From positions 29,038,001 through 29,102,000 of the forward strand of contig NC_136003.1 of the NCBI RefSeq assembly GCF_048128805.1: a stretch of DNA of 64,000 nt, read 5' to 3'. The DNA comes from Centroberyx gerrardi (lineage: Eukaryota; Chordata; Actinopteri; Beryciformes; Berycidae). The notes under the pieces were generated by a model. It had not been told where the DNA came from. It was given only the letters and a program-made list of their open reading frames with translations, and did no database searches. Positions 1 to 12,660 of the stretch are shown here, one piece after another. Both the position numbers and the translations under genes were made by a program. Numbering within the stretch: the stretch's first letter is position 1; every line of letters begins with the position of its first letter.

Positions 1-420
1 GACTTCTGTCTGTCCCGAGATCCAGGACTAAGTGTTATGGGGACAGGGCCTTCTCTATCGCTGCCCCAAAACTATGGAAATCTCTTCCTCCCACCATCCG
101 ATTCTCCCCCACTATTGAGATCTTAAAACACACTTCTACTCATTAGCTTTTAACTGTGCCTAACTTAAATTAACCAGCTCAGGTATTTCTCCTGAAGTCT
201 CTGTAGGTCTGTGTTGTCACTTTGGGCTCTGTGTGACCATGTGCCTTTACTATTATTATTATTATTATCATTATTATTTATCATCACTCTGATCTTTTCT
301 CCTCTTCTATTGTGTTTGTCTCCTTCTTTTGTTTTGTTTTCCTCTGTGTGTGTTGTAAAGCACTTTGGATCAACTGTGTTGTGTGTAAAGTGCTATATAA
401 ATAAAGTTGAGTTGAGTTGA
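1..420 (+). mobile_element. 3' end of an L2-like LINE
   Basis: The first 130 bases resemble, in broken frames, the C-terminal end of fish L2-type LINE ORFs (a segment like VLWGQGLLYRCPKTMEISSS). A 3' UTR follows and ends in the motif AAGCACTTTGG ... AAGTGCTATATAAATAAAG, then short TTGAG repeats. The same terminal motif recurs at 9.4, 13.7 and 62.3 kb. The element is 5' truncated by the window edge. The family assignment comes from remembered fish LINE tails. Confidence 0.65.
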
Positions 421-477
421 GTTAACTGGGAGGTCACAGTTCAGATGACTAATTTTCTCAGTTTTGTTCCTGCAGAT

Positions 478-479
<2 letters not shown>

Positions 480-531
<52 letters not shown>
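480..531. repeat. (GT)n microsatellite
   Basis: An uninterrupted GT dinucleotide tract of about 26 units. Histidine/threonine ORFs read through it are artefacts. Confidence 0.95.
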
Positions 532-533
<2 letters not shown>

Positions 534-1820
534 GCTCTACAGCAGCTGTTTCCATGCAATATCCCAGAGGAAACAGAGGTATTGAGGTAAGACTCTCCTG
601 AAGATGAACAGCTTCTTGTATTCATTCATTCCTTCAGGCTGTCATAACACAACATAACACAACGTAATGTAACATAACGGTCCCGGGGGTTCAACAGCCC
701 ATGTGTCCGTCCACAGCCTGTCAAATCCTCCGGCGGGGCGCTGAACTCCACCTGCTCACTCACTGTACGGAGTCTGCGCATTCATGTGCTATCGGATACA
801 TCGGAAAAACTTTACTACTTGGAAATTTCACATGAACGCTCTGCAAAATCGGATGATGAAGTCGGAAACCGTGAGAACATTTTGCTATCCGAGTTTCCGA
901 GTTATGACACAATGGTGACCTTTAACCTTCTCAACAAGGCCAAAAAATAAAGTTTTGTGTCAGTCAACAGTAAGAAAACATGCACATGCACCTTGTTGTT
1001 AGCCAGACTGACCTAACATTTGTTTAAAGTTCATCAAATTAGCTTGTTAAGCTGCAGGACGTCTGTGTTTGTTTGATGTCGGACTTTCCCACCAGCACAT
1101 GAACAAGTGTCAGCTAAAGGTCTAAATTATAAACTGTAGCTAAATGAGCTTTTTGCAACTTTCATAACTGTTCACAACTCCAGATACAGCTTGTTTATTC
1201 CAATTTGCCTCAATGTTCTGAATGCAAAGTAATGCTTTTATGACTTTAAAATGTATTGCAATTCATATTTAGCTGTCAAACAATTCTGAGTCATTTTATT
1301 TAAGGTGTTAGCAACCAATCCGAGAACCAAAAAAAAATCTCTTAAATCCCACAATTGCTTTTCCTCAGTCTGTTATTTTGTTTCCATTTCAAACACAACC
1401 ACCCTAAAACAGAATTCACAGTTTGTTCCTGCAGTCTTGGGCGGGTCAAGTCTGAACACGACCGAAACCTGAATATGCAAAGTCATTTCACAACAAAGCC
1501 TAAAGCTGCTCTGGTGACAGTGACTTTCTGGGATGACTTGTGCGCACTTGTAAAATGTCTGAATGCTCACCCAGGAGTGAGTTTTATTTTGTAGTACTGC
1601 CGCTCATGTTTCTGTGCCAAATCCCTCTGGGTCCTGGTCTGGGATCAGGGGTTCACCACTGACATGATATCACTGAATACAGTTTTCCACGTTCACATAT
1701 CAACACTGATCAGGTTCAGTAGATCATTGGATGGAATTCCATTTTAGGGTGGATTTTCTCTTTCAGTTGCATATGGCTGAGTGGAATCAATCACCTTGAC
1801 ATCTCTCTCTCTCTCTCACC

Positions 1821-1852
<32 letters not shown>

Positions 1853-2590
1853 AATACACACATCAGAGTTTGCCATTCATCAGCCTCCATGTGTGACACT
1901 TGCCATATGTTAGCCTAAATGAGTCCAAATGTGTAATTTTTCTTGTAGTTTATCATTATAACAGAGGGCAAAGACCAAACAAGATAATGGCAGCAATTTG
2001 GATGCCATATCTGAAAAAAGTCACATTGGGGGAGCAACCAGTTCTCTCTCAGCTGGCAGTTTGGTGACCTGCATCTAATAATTGATCACATTGACTTGAT
2101 AATGACATTATCAGCCACCAGCTGACTGATGAACTTTGTCCCCAGAGATTCAGTCTATTTATCTAAGCAGGTTTGGAAGTTTTGTTGGCAGCAGATGATA
2201 TTAAATGAAGAGTTAGCAAACAGCTAAGGGTTTAGTGAATGGACGCGCCCCCCCAGTCACATTTAATTAAATTGATCTGTTGTATTGAATTCAGCCGGCT
2301 AGAACAAAGTTGGCTGCACAATATTCAACAAGGAGACGGTGAACATGGACGGCTGCTCACCAGTGACACCAGTACAGACATCAGATACTCCAGTCTGTTC
2401 AGAAACCAACTTTGCACTGACCCCTCTGTGACCCCCCTCACCTTCTGCTCTACACACCCCCCCTCTCTCTCTCTCCTCCTTCACCTCCCCATAAACCCCA
2501 TGCAGAAGAGTCAGACACCCCCTCCTCCCTCCCTCCCTCCCTCACCCTCCAAAACCACAAAGCAGCAGCTCCACATCAATTAACACTCAC
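532..2590. other. Non-coding stretch, no gene seen
   Basis: No conserved-looking exon or splice-flanked ORF was found on either strand. There is a CT/CA tract at 1803-1860. If the maz-like exon at 2591-2623 is real, this stretch is its first intron. Confidence 0.5.
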
Positions 2591-2623
2591 CTGAAAGAGG
2601 AAATTACTCCAGGAGGTATCCAT
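2591..2623 (-). CDS. First coding exon of a maz-like zinc-finger gene (partial)
   Basis: On the minus strand an ATG at 2623 opens 11 codons, MDTSWSNFLFQ, which end exactly at a strong donor (CAG|GTGAGTG). MAZ and VEZF1 zinc-finger factors have short first coding exons ending in a W..F.FQ motif, and MAZ lies near CDIPT in human 16p11.2, so a fish maz gene running off the left edge is the best guess. The zinc-finger exons would lie below position 1 and are not in the window. The upstream leader is purine/pyrimidine-rich. Evidence is limited to the short peptide, the donor and the synteny. A chance ATG plus donor remains possible. Confidence 0.5.
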
Positions 2624-3099
2624 TTTGAACAGGTTGGGGAGCTGGCACTCTGCAAAAAACTAAAAGCCACCAGCCTGAGACCAAAGAGGGGAGGGAGGAG
2701 GGCAACGGAGCCAAGGAAGAAATGAAATGCAATAGCTGCTGCTGCTATGAAAACAAAAAAAAATCAGAGGCCTGTATCTCAGCTCTTCTGTGCCTGTCTG
2801 GGTTGGAACTGTGTAATGATACCGGATAATATTCAGTTTTGATCAATTAGCAGTGATTAGTCTTCTATGAGTTATGATTTAATATGGCAATCTGTTGGCA
2901 ATCTACAGGCACTGACAAGATGATTTTGTAAATGCGACAAAATGGTTGGTATCATGCTTGCTTTAATGGTGCATTTTAATATAGTTTGCTTATGTCTACT
3001 GTAATAAAATTCGGTGAAATGCATGCAAAAATAGAGATTATTTGTATACAGAAGTAGTTGATAGGATGTAGTCGAAACGTAATAATCATAGTCAGCAGC

Positions 3100-3860
3100 T
3101 GTTCAGGAGTCATTTATTTCGTTAGCTCCGAAAAGGCCGGAACGACGGATCCCGAAGCCTCGGCGTTGCGTACGGCTCGTCCCCTAACTAGAGAGCTCCT
3201 GGTCGGCCGCGGTCCATGGCTCCGCCTCGGTGTTTCAATCGACAGGATGACATCTTTCTTTTTTTTCAAATTCTCTCTCTCTCTCTCCCTCCCTCCCTCT
3301 CTGTCTTTCTTCCTTTTCTTTTTTTATCTCTTCTTCTCCCCCTCTGTCCCTCTGCTTTAAAGGGAAAGTATTTTGTGTATGCACCCTCCTCGCGGACCCC
3401 GTCTCGTGCCGTCCTCTCGCCCCCGCCACTTCTTAGTAGGCCGACAGATAATGAAATCCCGCTGTACACATTAAGCGTCAATAAAACCGCGCTCGCTCGT
3501 TAATTCCTCAATTCGCGATAAAGGCAAAATCCGGTGATACTGTGAACGACCTGCCAACCGGACCGTATAAACTACACGGACCAAACAGTTAAGATGGAGG
3601 TGTCGGTTTAAAACAATGCATTATCCGTTTGCATCTTAAAGGTAACGATGCGCGCAAGTGCAACAGCTGGATCCGATGTAACCCCGATACATGACGTTCA
3701 CTCGCGTGCGGACTGAACGTCACAACAAACTCCATTCAAAAATCTGACAGTGACATGTGGCCTTGCTCGTCGGCAAAGGGGCACAGGCGATAAAGCATGA
3801 CTTTTTACCTTTTACCAATCGCTAGGAGCCGCTCGTCAATTCGGCATCTATCCCAATACA
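3100..3860. promoter_or_regulatory. CpG-rich stretch, possible promoter
   Basis: CpG is conspicuously more frequent here than around it (for example near 3130-3230 and 3370-3540), with a long CT-rich tract at 3258-3360 in the middle. It lies about 0.5 kb upstream of the maz-like exon in the minus direction, so it could be that gene's promoter or 5' UTR. No TATA box or exon was defined. Confidence 0.35.
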
Positions 3861-4196
3861 AGTAGCATTTTATTACTAATAAAATGTCAACTTTTATAGC
3901 TGGTTCCTCTGTGAATTCCTTCTATCCTCCTCCCCTTAACTACACTGTGGTGGACGGCAGCCAGCACTGTGTGAACCAGTTAGAAAAGTTGAGATTTTAT
4001 TAAAATCAAGTGCAGTTTGGGGGATTATTTATATGCCGAAGTTACCAAATGATGCTAAAGATTCGTAAAACGGCGAGTGTTTTATGAAGTGTGGCTTTCT
4101 GCTGTAAGAAAAGCAAAATTAAACTTTTGTTCAATGTGACGTTTTCTCACCTTGGTTCAGGAAGTTTTAGGAAGCACACGTCACCCTTTGCATAAT

Positions 4197-4665
4197 CAGA
4201 GGTGGAAAGTAACTAAGAACATTTACTCAAGTACTGTACTTAAGTACAGTTTTGAGGCACTGGCACTTTACTTGAGTATTTCCATTTTGTGAGACTTTAT
4301 ACTTTTACTTCACTACATTTATCTGCCGGCTGGAGTGACTAGTTACTTTGCAGAATAAGGTTTTACATGCAAAACATAGGATAAGCTCATAAAATATGTT
4401 GCATTTTTAGAGACACTCAGTATATGGAGCAGTTAGACCGACAACATTAAAATAATTATAGGTTAATACAATAATTTAACACTCTGAAAAGGGACAGTTT
4501 TTCAGAATCAGTACTTTTGTTACTTCAGTACATTTTACTAATACTTCTACACTTTTACTTAAGTAAACTTTTGAATGCAGACCTTTACTTTTAATTAAGT
4601 ATTTTTCCATCATGGTATTGCTACTTTTACTTAAGTACAAGATTAGAGTACTTTTTCCACCACTA
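4197..4665. mobile_element. hAT-type MITE, 469 bp, with perfect 8-bp TSD
   Basis: The terminal inverted repeats are CAGAGGTGGAAAGTA and, read on the other strand, TAGTGGTGGAAAAAGTA. The flanks carry an exact 8-bp duplication, TGCATAAT, at 4189-4196 and 4666-4673. The interior is AT-rich with repeated ACTTAAGTA motifs and has no ORF. An 8-bp TSD is the signature of hAT transposons. Relatives sit at 40000-40332 and 56746-57282. Confidence 0.85.
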
Positions 4666-4836
4666 TGCATAATGCTCATAAACACACAAACACATCTGGA
4701 CCCTGTGCTTCAGATCCAGGTAAGCCCATGCAGTAATGTGTGCATGGATACAGCATAGCATTAACACCACAAGCTGATAAACTAAAGCCGAGTGCAAAAA
4801 AAAAAAAAGCAAAATGAACACTTTGGTTTTAATGTC

Positions 4837-4842
4837 TTTATT
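4837..4842 (-). other. cdipt: Candidate cdipt polyadenylation signal
   Basis: AATAAA on the minus strand (AAAATAAAGACATT), with an A-rich run about 25-40 nt further on. If used, the cdipt 3' UTR runs from 6943 to about 4820 (about 2.1 kb). I saw no transposon inside that interval. Confidence 0.4.
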
Positions 4843-6943
4843 TTGCAGCTCCACTTTTTACAGTAAATGCAAGTCAGAGGCACTGCATGGAAATAATAGC
4901 CAAATATATCATTTTATAACATATATTAGAATTGGCTGTGTTGCAGCCAGCTGTCACATGTCGATATTCTACTATACATTCTAGCAAATGACTTCATCAA
5001 AAACAAATAAGACAAGTAAGTGCCATGGCGTGGATATTTATATATTTCAACATTTCACACACTTTCTGCACTGAAACATGGCTTTACAGTAGGCTAAGTC
5101 ATTCAGCAGCACATACTTATGGTCAGACAGTGACAGGAAAGCTTTTAAATTCGTAATACAACACCACAAACGATAATACTTGGTGTCCTTTATCTGAGGT
5201 ATGAATTGTGCCCTATATAACTTTTAGTTTGTTTATAAGTATAAATAGAAACACACACCTCTTCTTCTACCACAATATTTTTAATAAGCTGCAACATCAT
5301 AAACATCAAAAATAAGCAAACCTCTAAACGCCCCTCTAGTGCAACCATTACCCACTTTATCAACACCAAGACATTATTAGGAATCTCAATAAAATCACAA
5401 AAAGAACGGCAAAGATAGTGGCTCGGATGTCACGGCGGGAGAATTTTTATACTAAAGTCAACTTAACAAGTAAGTTTAACACAAAACTATCCAAGGTATT
5501 ACCTGTTTGTGTAATGTTTAAAAAAGGGACAGAAGGATGTAATCAGAAATTGTTTTGACATTAACTAAAAAGTCAATTTTTGGTCTGTTTTGTAGATTCA
5601 CCTTCATGACCGACTTCCCTATTAGGAATACAGCAAGTGACTGGAGTTGTTCCTGTTCACAAATCACAAACAAAAACATAACAAATAATAAATAAAAAAA
5701 AAAAAGACAAATCATAGGAATAAAAGGTGGCTTTTCCTTTTCAGAGTCAAAGTTTTTAGGGTCACGGTTATGCGAGTAGTTTTCTTAGAAAAGCTACGAC
5801 TCGGGGGGTCGTGGTTTACATAAATGATGAATATGAATGGAGCTTTACATACAGAGTGTTACATGGATATGACTTCGAAGTGTAAGCGTCAGATAACCTG
5901 CCTGCTGATTTAAATTCCCTCAATATTTAGTCATCACACACCTCCATGTTGGTCGTTTAGATTTCCAGTGTGACTTGGGGGAATATTCAGCAGTACGCAA
6001 TTTATTTTTTCAGCTTTTGTTGATTTGTCATCAATTTCTCACCAGAATTCAGTTAAAAAAAAATACGCAGAGGAAGGCATTTTCTGACGATTGAACGTTA
6101 AGATTTTACCCGATATCATCACTGACAAAAGGGCAAAGTTGATAGTCACTGGAGTTATTTCTTTACATGTGGGCAGCTCCAGACACCGGATGAGTGATGA
6201 AGTGCAGTGTAACAAATAAACTGAAGGTAACTGGAAGTGCTGCACTGACCTGAGCGGCTGCTGTCGCATGACGTTCTGCTGAGCCTCGGATTGAGCCGAG
6301 ATCCACTTTGGAGATTTTGCTCAAATGTTAAGAAAACTAATGTCAAACCAAGGTATTAAAGATTTAAATAAAATGCAACGATGATGATACTTGTGCTGCT
6401 TTAAAGTCTAAACCGCAAAGTCCCTGACCAGCAGCTCTTCACAGCTCCTCTGGTGTAACAGCAGGCTTAGGTGACACTAATAACTGAAGGTAGACCTGGG
6501 AATTTTCTGCTTCATTCAACCGGGCCACAGCACGTTAGTTGCTGTGTCATCAAATAAATTTCACAATGTTAATGTCTGATACTGTTAGATATCATCAATC
6601 TGTGATATGTTCAACGCATTCCAGGAGTTATTTTGTGATGAAGTGTTTCATTTACTTTCCCTCAACCTGCCTCAACCAGTTCTACTTCAGTTAGTGATTG
6701 CCTACGTTTCCCAGGATGCCTTTCAACAACTCCCAGATTGAGCCAATGTACGCTCGACAAAGTTTATGTGGGTGCCCTGTGTTTCACGCCTTATTTGACT
6801 CACCTAAGTCCAAATCAACCGAGTCCACAGAGTGTACCTTTAAAAAAAATTAAAATAAAAAAAAATAAAAAAAAGGACAAGTGGACTGAGGGTGGATTTG
6901 GCGGCGGAGGTTCAGCCCCCGGCCCCGCTCCTCGTCTCGGCTC

Positions 6944-8891
6944 TCACTGGGTCTTGGCTGCGGTCTTTTCGCGCTCGGCTGCGTCGAAGGCCACCATGTT
7001 CTGGGAGGCGGTGACGAGGTGCAGCAGGCTGATGCCCGACTTCAGCAGGCAGATCACAGCACAGAGTCCCTGCAGCCAGTACAGCCAGGCTGCAGCAGGG
7101 GGGAGGAGACAGGCTGGGTCAGAACATGGACTGAGCTGGACTTCACTCTGCATCTGCTAAGGGACTGAGCTCACTCACAGGGCTGGGGGCGGTACACCGA
7201 AAATGTACCAAAACCAACACTGGCACCAAATTTTCTACATGTCTTTTTGTTTGTCATTCGTCAAGTAGCCAACTTTGCAGAAACAGTTTCACTTGTGTTG
7301 CTTCGGTTAATTTGAGTGTATAATCTGCTGTGTCAGAGAAGGACAGAATATGATCGGGAGTAAGGTGGGTTTAACTTCAAAATAAAAGCGTACTTTTTAT
7401 ATTTATGAAGCCAATGGTGAATGTAGTATTTCTGCACCGGGGTTAGAAAAAAGAAAAGGATTGTTTCATTTATCGTTAGACGTAAATGTGACAGTATATA
7501 GTGATATGAATCTCAGGCTGTATCACCCAGGGACTGAGCTCACTCATCAAAGACCCCCGGAGACTGTGAGTTTCTTTGGGTCTTGGCCTCATTTTGTGTC
7601 CCAGAGTGTATATAGATATATGTGTTAGGGTTCAACCGGGTTTTGAAGGCCGATACAGATTCTGATAGTTTTGCAATGAAGCTGCTGATATTTTGCGCCA
7701 GTAATATCTGTAAATTTGACTATTTTCATGCCAAAAATGACAAGAATCCACTGTTTACTCCTGAATTTTATTCTCATCAGAGTGGAAAAGTCTCTGAAAC
7801 AGCATTTAGACCATCATGGGACACTAAAACTCTCCACTGAAACCCAAGATAATGCTACTACTATACACTACTATTATACAATAAATATATAATCAATCAA
7901 ACTGCATTATATCCATCATTCCAGAGGCGGACGACACTGACTGGCTGATATCTCATATTTAATAAAATACCAATATCGGCCCCATATATTGGCAAACTGA
8001 TTGGTCGAATCTTAATGTACACAATTAGGATTAGGTGCAAAAAACGCTGGAATTATTCCCCCCACCCCCCACTACTTATTTCTAGCATGCAGCTCAGTTC
8101 AGCTGCAACACGGACGAAGGAGAGTTTCTGGCTGCGCTTCACCTAAAACTTTTTTCCCCAGACGGAGTGGCGGAGGCAGAGAATATTCCTCCACAACCGA
8201 CTGCATACTGCTGTCCGCTCACTTCCTCCATATCTCATTAATATTCAAATAAGCCCCTCCCACTGAAGCTTCCTGCGCTAACTTTCTGTTTCATGTGTAA
8301 ATACGTCAACACACGGAAGCAAATCACACTCTCCGTGCCACTTCACGGGGTCTTTAACATGTGTACACGTGTCCGTTCACGTGTGCAGAATACCAACACA
8401 CATGCTGGGTGTTCACATTTATTCTGCAGTCTATGCATGTTAGCTGACGTACTAGCATGTGAACAGTTTATTAACAGGCGAGGAGAAGGGAGGCCAGCAG
8501 AGAAAGAGACTTACCAGCAGGTTCCTCAATGTAATAGAGAATGTAGAGCAGGCAGAAGAACAGCTCATTCCCCATGCACATGACAAACAGCACCGGCTAT
8601 GGGACAGCACACAAAAACAGAGAAAGAATATTGACATTTCCCTTTACTCTTCGCAGGGAAACAATTTCTTGGAACCCACAAGGAGCTCCGTCAGTATTAG
8701 GTGTGATGACTCAGAAAATGTTTGCTTACACAAGAACAAAGTCACGAGTCAAAAGATTTTTCTTCTCCTGTCAAAAGTTGCATAAGCCTAAACTTTTTCA
8801 GACATAACCACGCTTTTCTGCTAGGAATACTTTCTGAAAGAGTTTTAACCCAGACTTATGCATGAAACATCTGCATCCTTGTCAAGTGTGC

Positions 8892-8937
<46 letters not shown>

Positions 8938-11900
8938 GACTCCTCTTACCCTGGATGTGTAGTAGATACGAAGGATGGGGTTCCCAGAGAGGTCAATGGT
9001 CTTGTGACTGGCGGATCCCTTCATCATTGAGCTGAGGGATGAAAAAAAAAAAAAAAAACACATCAAGGGAAAACTGACTACAGCAGAAAGCTCAGTGTAG
9101 ATTTTAATAATTTTCTATTTTTGTGACCCGTCCAAGAAAGGGAGGATCAGGCTGGCAGACTCAGTGTCCTCTTTTAAAAACACTCCTGAAAACGTATTTT
9201 TATCAGAAGGCCTTTTTGTGACCACTCTACTCTCTGGTTTATTTGATTTATCTATTTTAATGTAAACTTGTTTTATCTGACATTTTATCCGATGAGCTTG
9301 GTGTGACTATGGTTTTATGTTTTATCTTCACATTGCTTTTATCACCTTTTGTTCTGATATGTTTGTGTGAAGCACTTTGTAACATTTGTTTTCATGTGCT
9401 ATATAAATAAAGTATTATTATTATTATCCGTGATTGAGTAACTAGAGGAACTGACTAGAGAGCAGCAAACAACCCCCCTCTGACAGAACCTGCTGTTGTG
9501 AAACAAAAGTGAAACTTCAAACTCCTAACCCTCCAAACACTTTATAATCGGAGATGTGTCAAACTGCTCAACACTCAGATAGAGAGTTAACTTGAGTGCA
9601 GTGCAGAGACTTAACTGCATATCACCCCTGTTTACCACTGCTGTAACTGTAGGTAAGGACAAGTAATTACTCCCTCCCCCTCCCACTTTATACAGAATTA
9701 ATATGTTGTAATGACTGGCACACCTGGCTCTCAAATTTTCCTCTATATGCATATATGATCAAAAATGTTTACTGTAGACATTTTTACATTTTTATATTTG
9801 TATTCGGTTTGAGTGGTTAAATGTAAAAAAAGATCCATCCTTTATTCCCTCACTAAAACCTAAACGCAGGTTGCTAGCGGAGCGTTACCTGTGCAGGTGC
9901 AGCCAGTGGCTGGCGATGTCCAGACACATGCTGAGCTGGAAGAGGAAGGTGTAGGAGGGGTAGAGCAGGGCCAGGTTCACCAGGAGGCACATGGTGGCAC
10001 AGCGGTCCGTCAGCATGTCCAGCATGGCTCCAAACTTGGTAGCTGCTCGAGACACCGGAGGAGACGGACAGTTAGAGAGAGAGCTGGTGAACAGAAGTAC
10101 ATTCCTAAACAGTAAGTCCTGATCTGTGAGTAATATTCTGATGATTCTTTGGTCTGAGAGTCGCCCAAGTATTTGATGAGACTTAATATTTAGTTTGATT
10201 CTCTGGTAATAGCGTTGCTCCGAAACGTGCCGTTCTAGGGATGAGACGATGTGCTGATCTCACGATACGATTCGATACATGATATGGGGTTCAGGATTTA
10301 ATACAACTACGATACGATGTAATAAATAAAAGTTCAATGACAACAAAGTCTGACTGTGCAGAATTATGTTTATTTCTGAGGCATAAATCTTTCTAGCAAT
10401 AACATTGTCTTGCTAGAATGTAACCAACAATTTAAAAATGTCATTACAAAGTGCAAATAATATGGTTTCGATGGAGAGATTGTGAAACTGTGATGGTCAA
10501 GCGTCTCATTTGCGATTACTACAGCAGAATAAAATAGAGCTAACGTCACGATTCATTTTTCTGCCCCACGATATGTATCGTCACATTTTCGTATTGCAAT
10601 ATATTGTATTAACAATTAATTAAATCAATATATATCGTCCCATCCCTATGCCATTCTCTCTTGTATTCCCATTTAAAAAATCTGGCAGTTTATCCTTGCT
10701 TATTGGCCAAGGTGTATATATATATATATATGATAGAAGATGACTTACGACCTTTTATAAATTCATTTGGAAGTCATAACTAAAACAAAATTCCCCATCA
10801 GGGGGGCATTCAGGACCAATGTTCCCTCTAAAATGATAATTTGGTGATCTACATCTAATAATCCATCACCAAATGATAATATCCTGTCAGTCATCAGGAA
10901 TTGCTCCACTTAGTCTCCATCAGTAGGTTTTGAAGTTTTGGTGGCAAATGACAGGATGCCAGGATTTTGCCATACCTCTGGGTTTAGTATACTGACACTC
11001 CTGATCTTAGACTCTTCTCAGTTATTTGCTTGGTTATTTCTTATACTGGGACAAACTGTCTCTCACAGCCTACATCATGCTTACATTGATTAAGCGCCCG
11101 GGCAGCATGGCCATCGAAAGCATCCAGCAGGGCGCTGAGCAGGTAGCAGAACACAGCAGACACCGGACAGCATGGCATCAGGTAGAAGGACAGCAGGGCC
11201 AACACGATACGGGCATAACCTGCAACCACAAGATAGAGAAGAGTTGGTCAAGTCAAGTTCCCTTCGTCTTTTTAATTCATCAGCATAAGCAGTGTTTCCT
11301 CTGCCACTTTATGCAGCTGGGGTGCATGTGGGGATAATTCTGTTGCTGTTTGGGTTTAAAAGCTGAGGCTGTAGTGCTAAAAAGGTTTTTTTTTAATAAT
11401 AACGTCATTACCTCTAAAATAATTGGACTACATTTATTTTAGATTTAGGTCACAGTATGACTAAATTACAACGCTAATTTTAACTTAACATTTTCTCGAG
11501 CAGTGGTGGCGCCCACAGAGGAAACACGTTGAAACGGTTGAATGTTGCGGTCGGACAGATGCAAACTCCATTTAAAAACCTGGCAGTTTAAAGTTGCTTG
11601 CTTATAGGCAAACATACATAAATCACAGAACACGGTTTAAGACCGTTAACTACACGTTGGGGGGTCTTCTGATAAATTCGGCATACATCCGATCCACCAA
11701 GCACCACTTTATTTTAATTCAATTCTAGCTTTCAAAATTGGCTCACACTGTTGTCTAACGTTACTGTCCACCACGGTGCATTTTGGTGGCAGAAGACTGT
11801 TGGAATAACAAGCTAATCAGTTATACAAGTTTACATATAACGTTAATTGATGTAAGATGCTGCTGGGTGTATTGGACGTATACCGAATTGAAAAGCTCCT

Positions 11901-12125
11901 GACGATTCAGAAAAAGGTCTTCCGTTATGTTTTACGTGGTGTGCATATTTGCCAATAAGGAAGACAGTTATAAATTGCCCTGTTTTTGAATGGCCTGGAC
12001 GTTATCTCTATACAAGAAACAACAGCAAACATCAGGGCTAGCTAGCTAACAGCTACATGTTCGTAGGGACAGAAAAACTCACCGATCAAGTTGGGAACGA
12101 AAAGAAATATATTTTCCTCGGCCAT
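6944..12125 (-). CDS. cdipt: CDP-diacylglycerol-inositol 3-phosphatidyltransferase (PI synthase), 6 coding exons
   Basis: It joins CDP-diacylglycerol and myo-inositol to make phosphatidylinositol, as an integral ER-membrane enzyme. Exons on the minus strand: 12083-12125, 11085-11219, 9889-10042, 8950-9031, 8515-8596, 6944-7089. All junctions are GT-AG, phases agree, and the total is 213 aa plus TGA, the usual length of vertebrate CDIPT. The protein begins MAEENIFLFVPNLIG. The CDP-alcohol phosphatidyltransferase motif is complete: D47, D50-G51, A54-R55, G64, D68, D72 (DAFDGHAARA then GAMLDMLTD). Hydrophobic segments follow (CLLVNLALLYPSYTFLF; LQGLCAVICLLKSGISLL). The residue at the exon 2/3 junction reads Ser60 where I expect Gly in other vertebrates; motif spacing is unaffected. 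Introns hold a hAT MITE (10236-10648), an L2 tail (9130-9430) and a GT microsatellite. Identification is secure. Confidence 0.96.
7620..8025. mobile_element. MITE-like dispersed repeat in cdipt intron 5
   Basis: A stretch starting TAGGGTTCAACCGG and ending near CTGATTGGTCGAATCTTA. Its middle (around 7740-7990) matches 39330-39600 in short blocks (GTGGAAAA..TCTCTGAAACAGC; ACACTGAAACCCA). It is non-coding and resembles fish elements rich in CGATA/ATCGGCC motifs. The ends are approximate. Confidence 0.45.
8888..8936. repeat. (GT)n microsatellite in cdipt intron 4
   Basis: A GT tract of about 24 units just below exon 4 (8950-9031) on the transcribed minus strand, about 14 nt from the donor. Confidence 0.9.
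9130..9430 (+). mobile_element. 3' end of an L2-like LINE in cdipt intron 3
   Basis: It opens with a piece readable as the C-terminal tail of a fish L2-like ORF (LLKTYFYQKAF-like, frames broken). A 3' UTR follows with GAAGCACTTTGTAAC ... TGCTATATAAATAAAGTATTATTATT. It is a 5'-truncated insertion, antisense to cdipt. Confidence 0.65.
10236..10648. mobile_element. hAT-type MITE with TAGGGATG ends, cdipt intron 2
   Basis: The termini are TAGGGATGAGACGAT and ATCGTCCCATCCCTA. The flanking 8-bp duplication is TGCCGTTC / TGCCATTC (one mismatch). The interior has many CGATA motifs. A relative in inverted orientation is at 31469-31790 (shared CACAGTTTC, GCAATAACATTG-like and AACTTTTATTTATTACATCGTA blocks). 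Confidence 0.75.
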
Positions 12126-12660
12126 TTTCTCGGTACGATGCGGTCGCACCAACGCGTCTTCTGGTATGTCACCTATGTATTTACTAGGTAACAACAAGCT
12201 AGCTTTAGCTATGTGTATGTATCGTTAGCCGACACTCTAGCACTTCTTCGAATGTTGAGTTCCTTAGCAGTGTAAAGTCAGCGTTAACTAATCTGCTGCT
12301 TATACATTTCAAAATAAAACCTTTCGAAATACCATGCATCATAATACAACATATTATAATTACTGTATATTTTCAGCTATAGTCTAGTTCCATATATAAT
12401 ATAATGCTTCCAATGAGTATTTTGATACGATATTTGCTGCGGTGCACATCCCCAATACTTGCTTATTTTGTGACAAATCTTACGCTTTTATTTTGTAGAC
12501 ATCAATAAACTTCCGGTCTGTTCTGTCTGTCTCCGTCTAGCTTGACGCAGCTGATTTCCGGACTAGTGACGACAAAGTTCGAGTTGATTCAGTGTGACGC
12601 AGCGCGCGCCTCCCCTTTAATTTACACCAGAACAGATTGAAAGTTATTTTTAGACGCGTG
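12126..12660 (-). promoter_or_regulatory. cdipt: Putative cdipt promoter and 5' leader
   Basis: Sequence immediately upstream of the cdipt ATG contains CpG-bearing segments (around 12127-12155 and 12540-12660, including GCAGCGCGCGCC) and a purine/GTGACG-type context. No TATA box was defined and the transcription start was not located. It is called from position only. Confidence 0.3.

Noticed and set aside
370-555. ORF with a long His-Thr repeat
   Set aside because: It is a translation of the GT microsatellite at 480-531.
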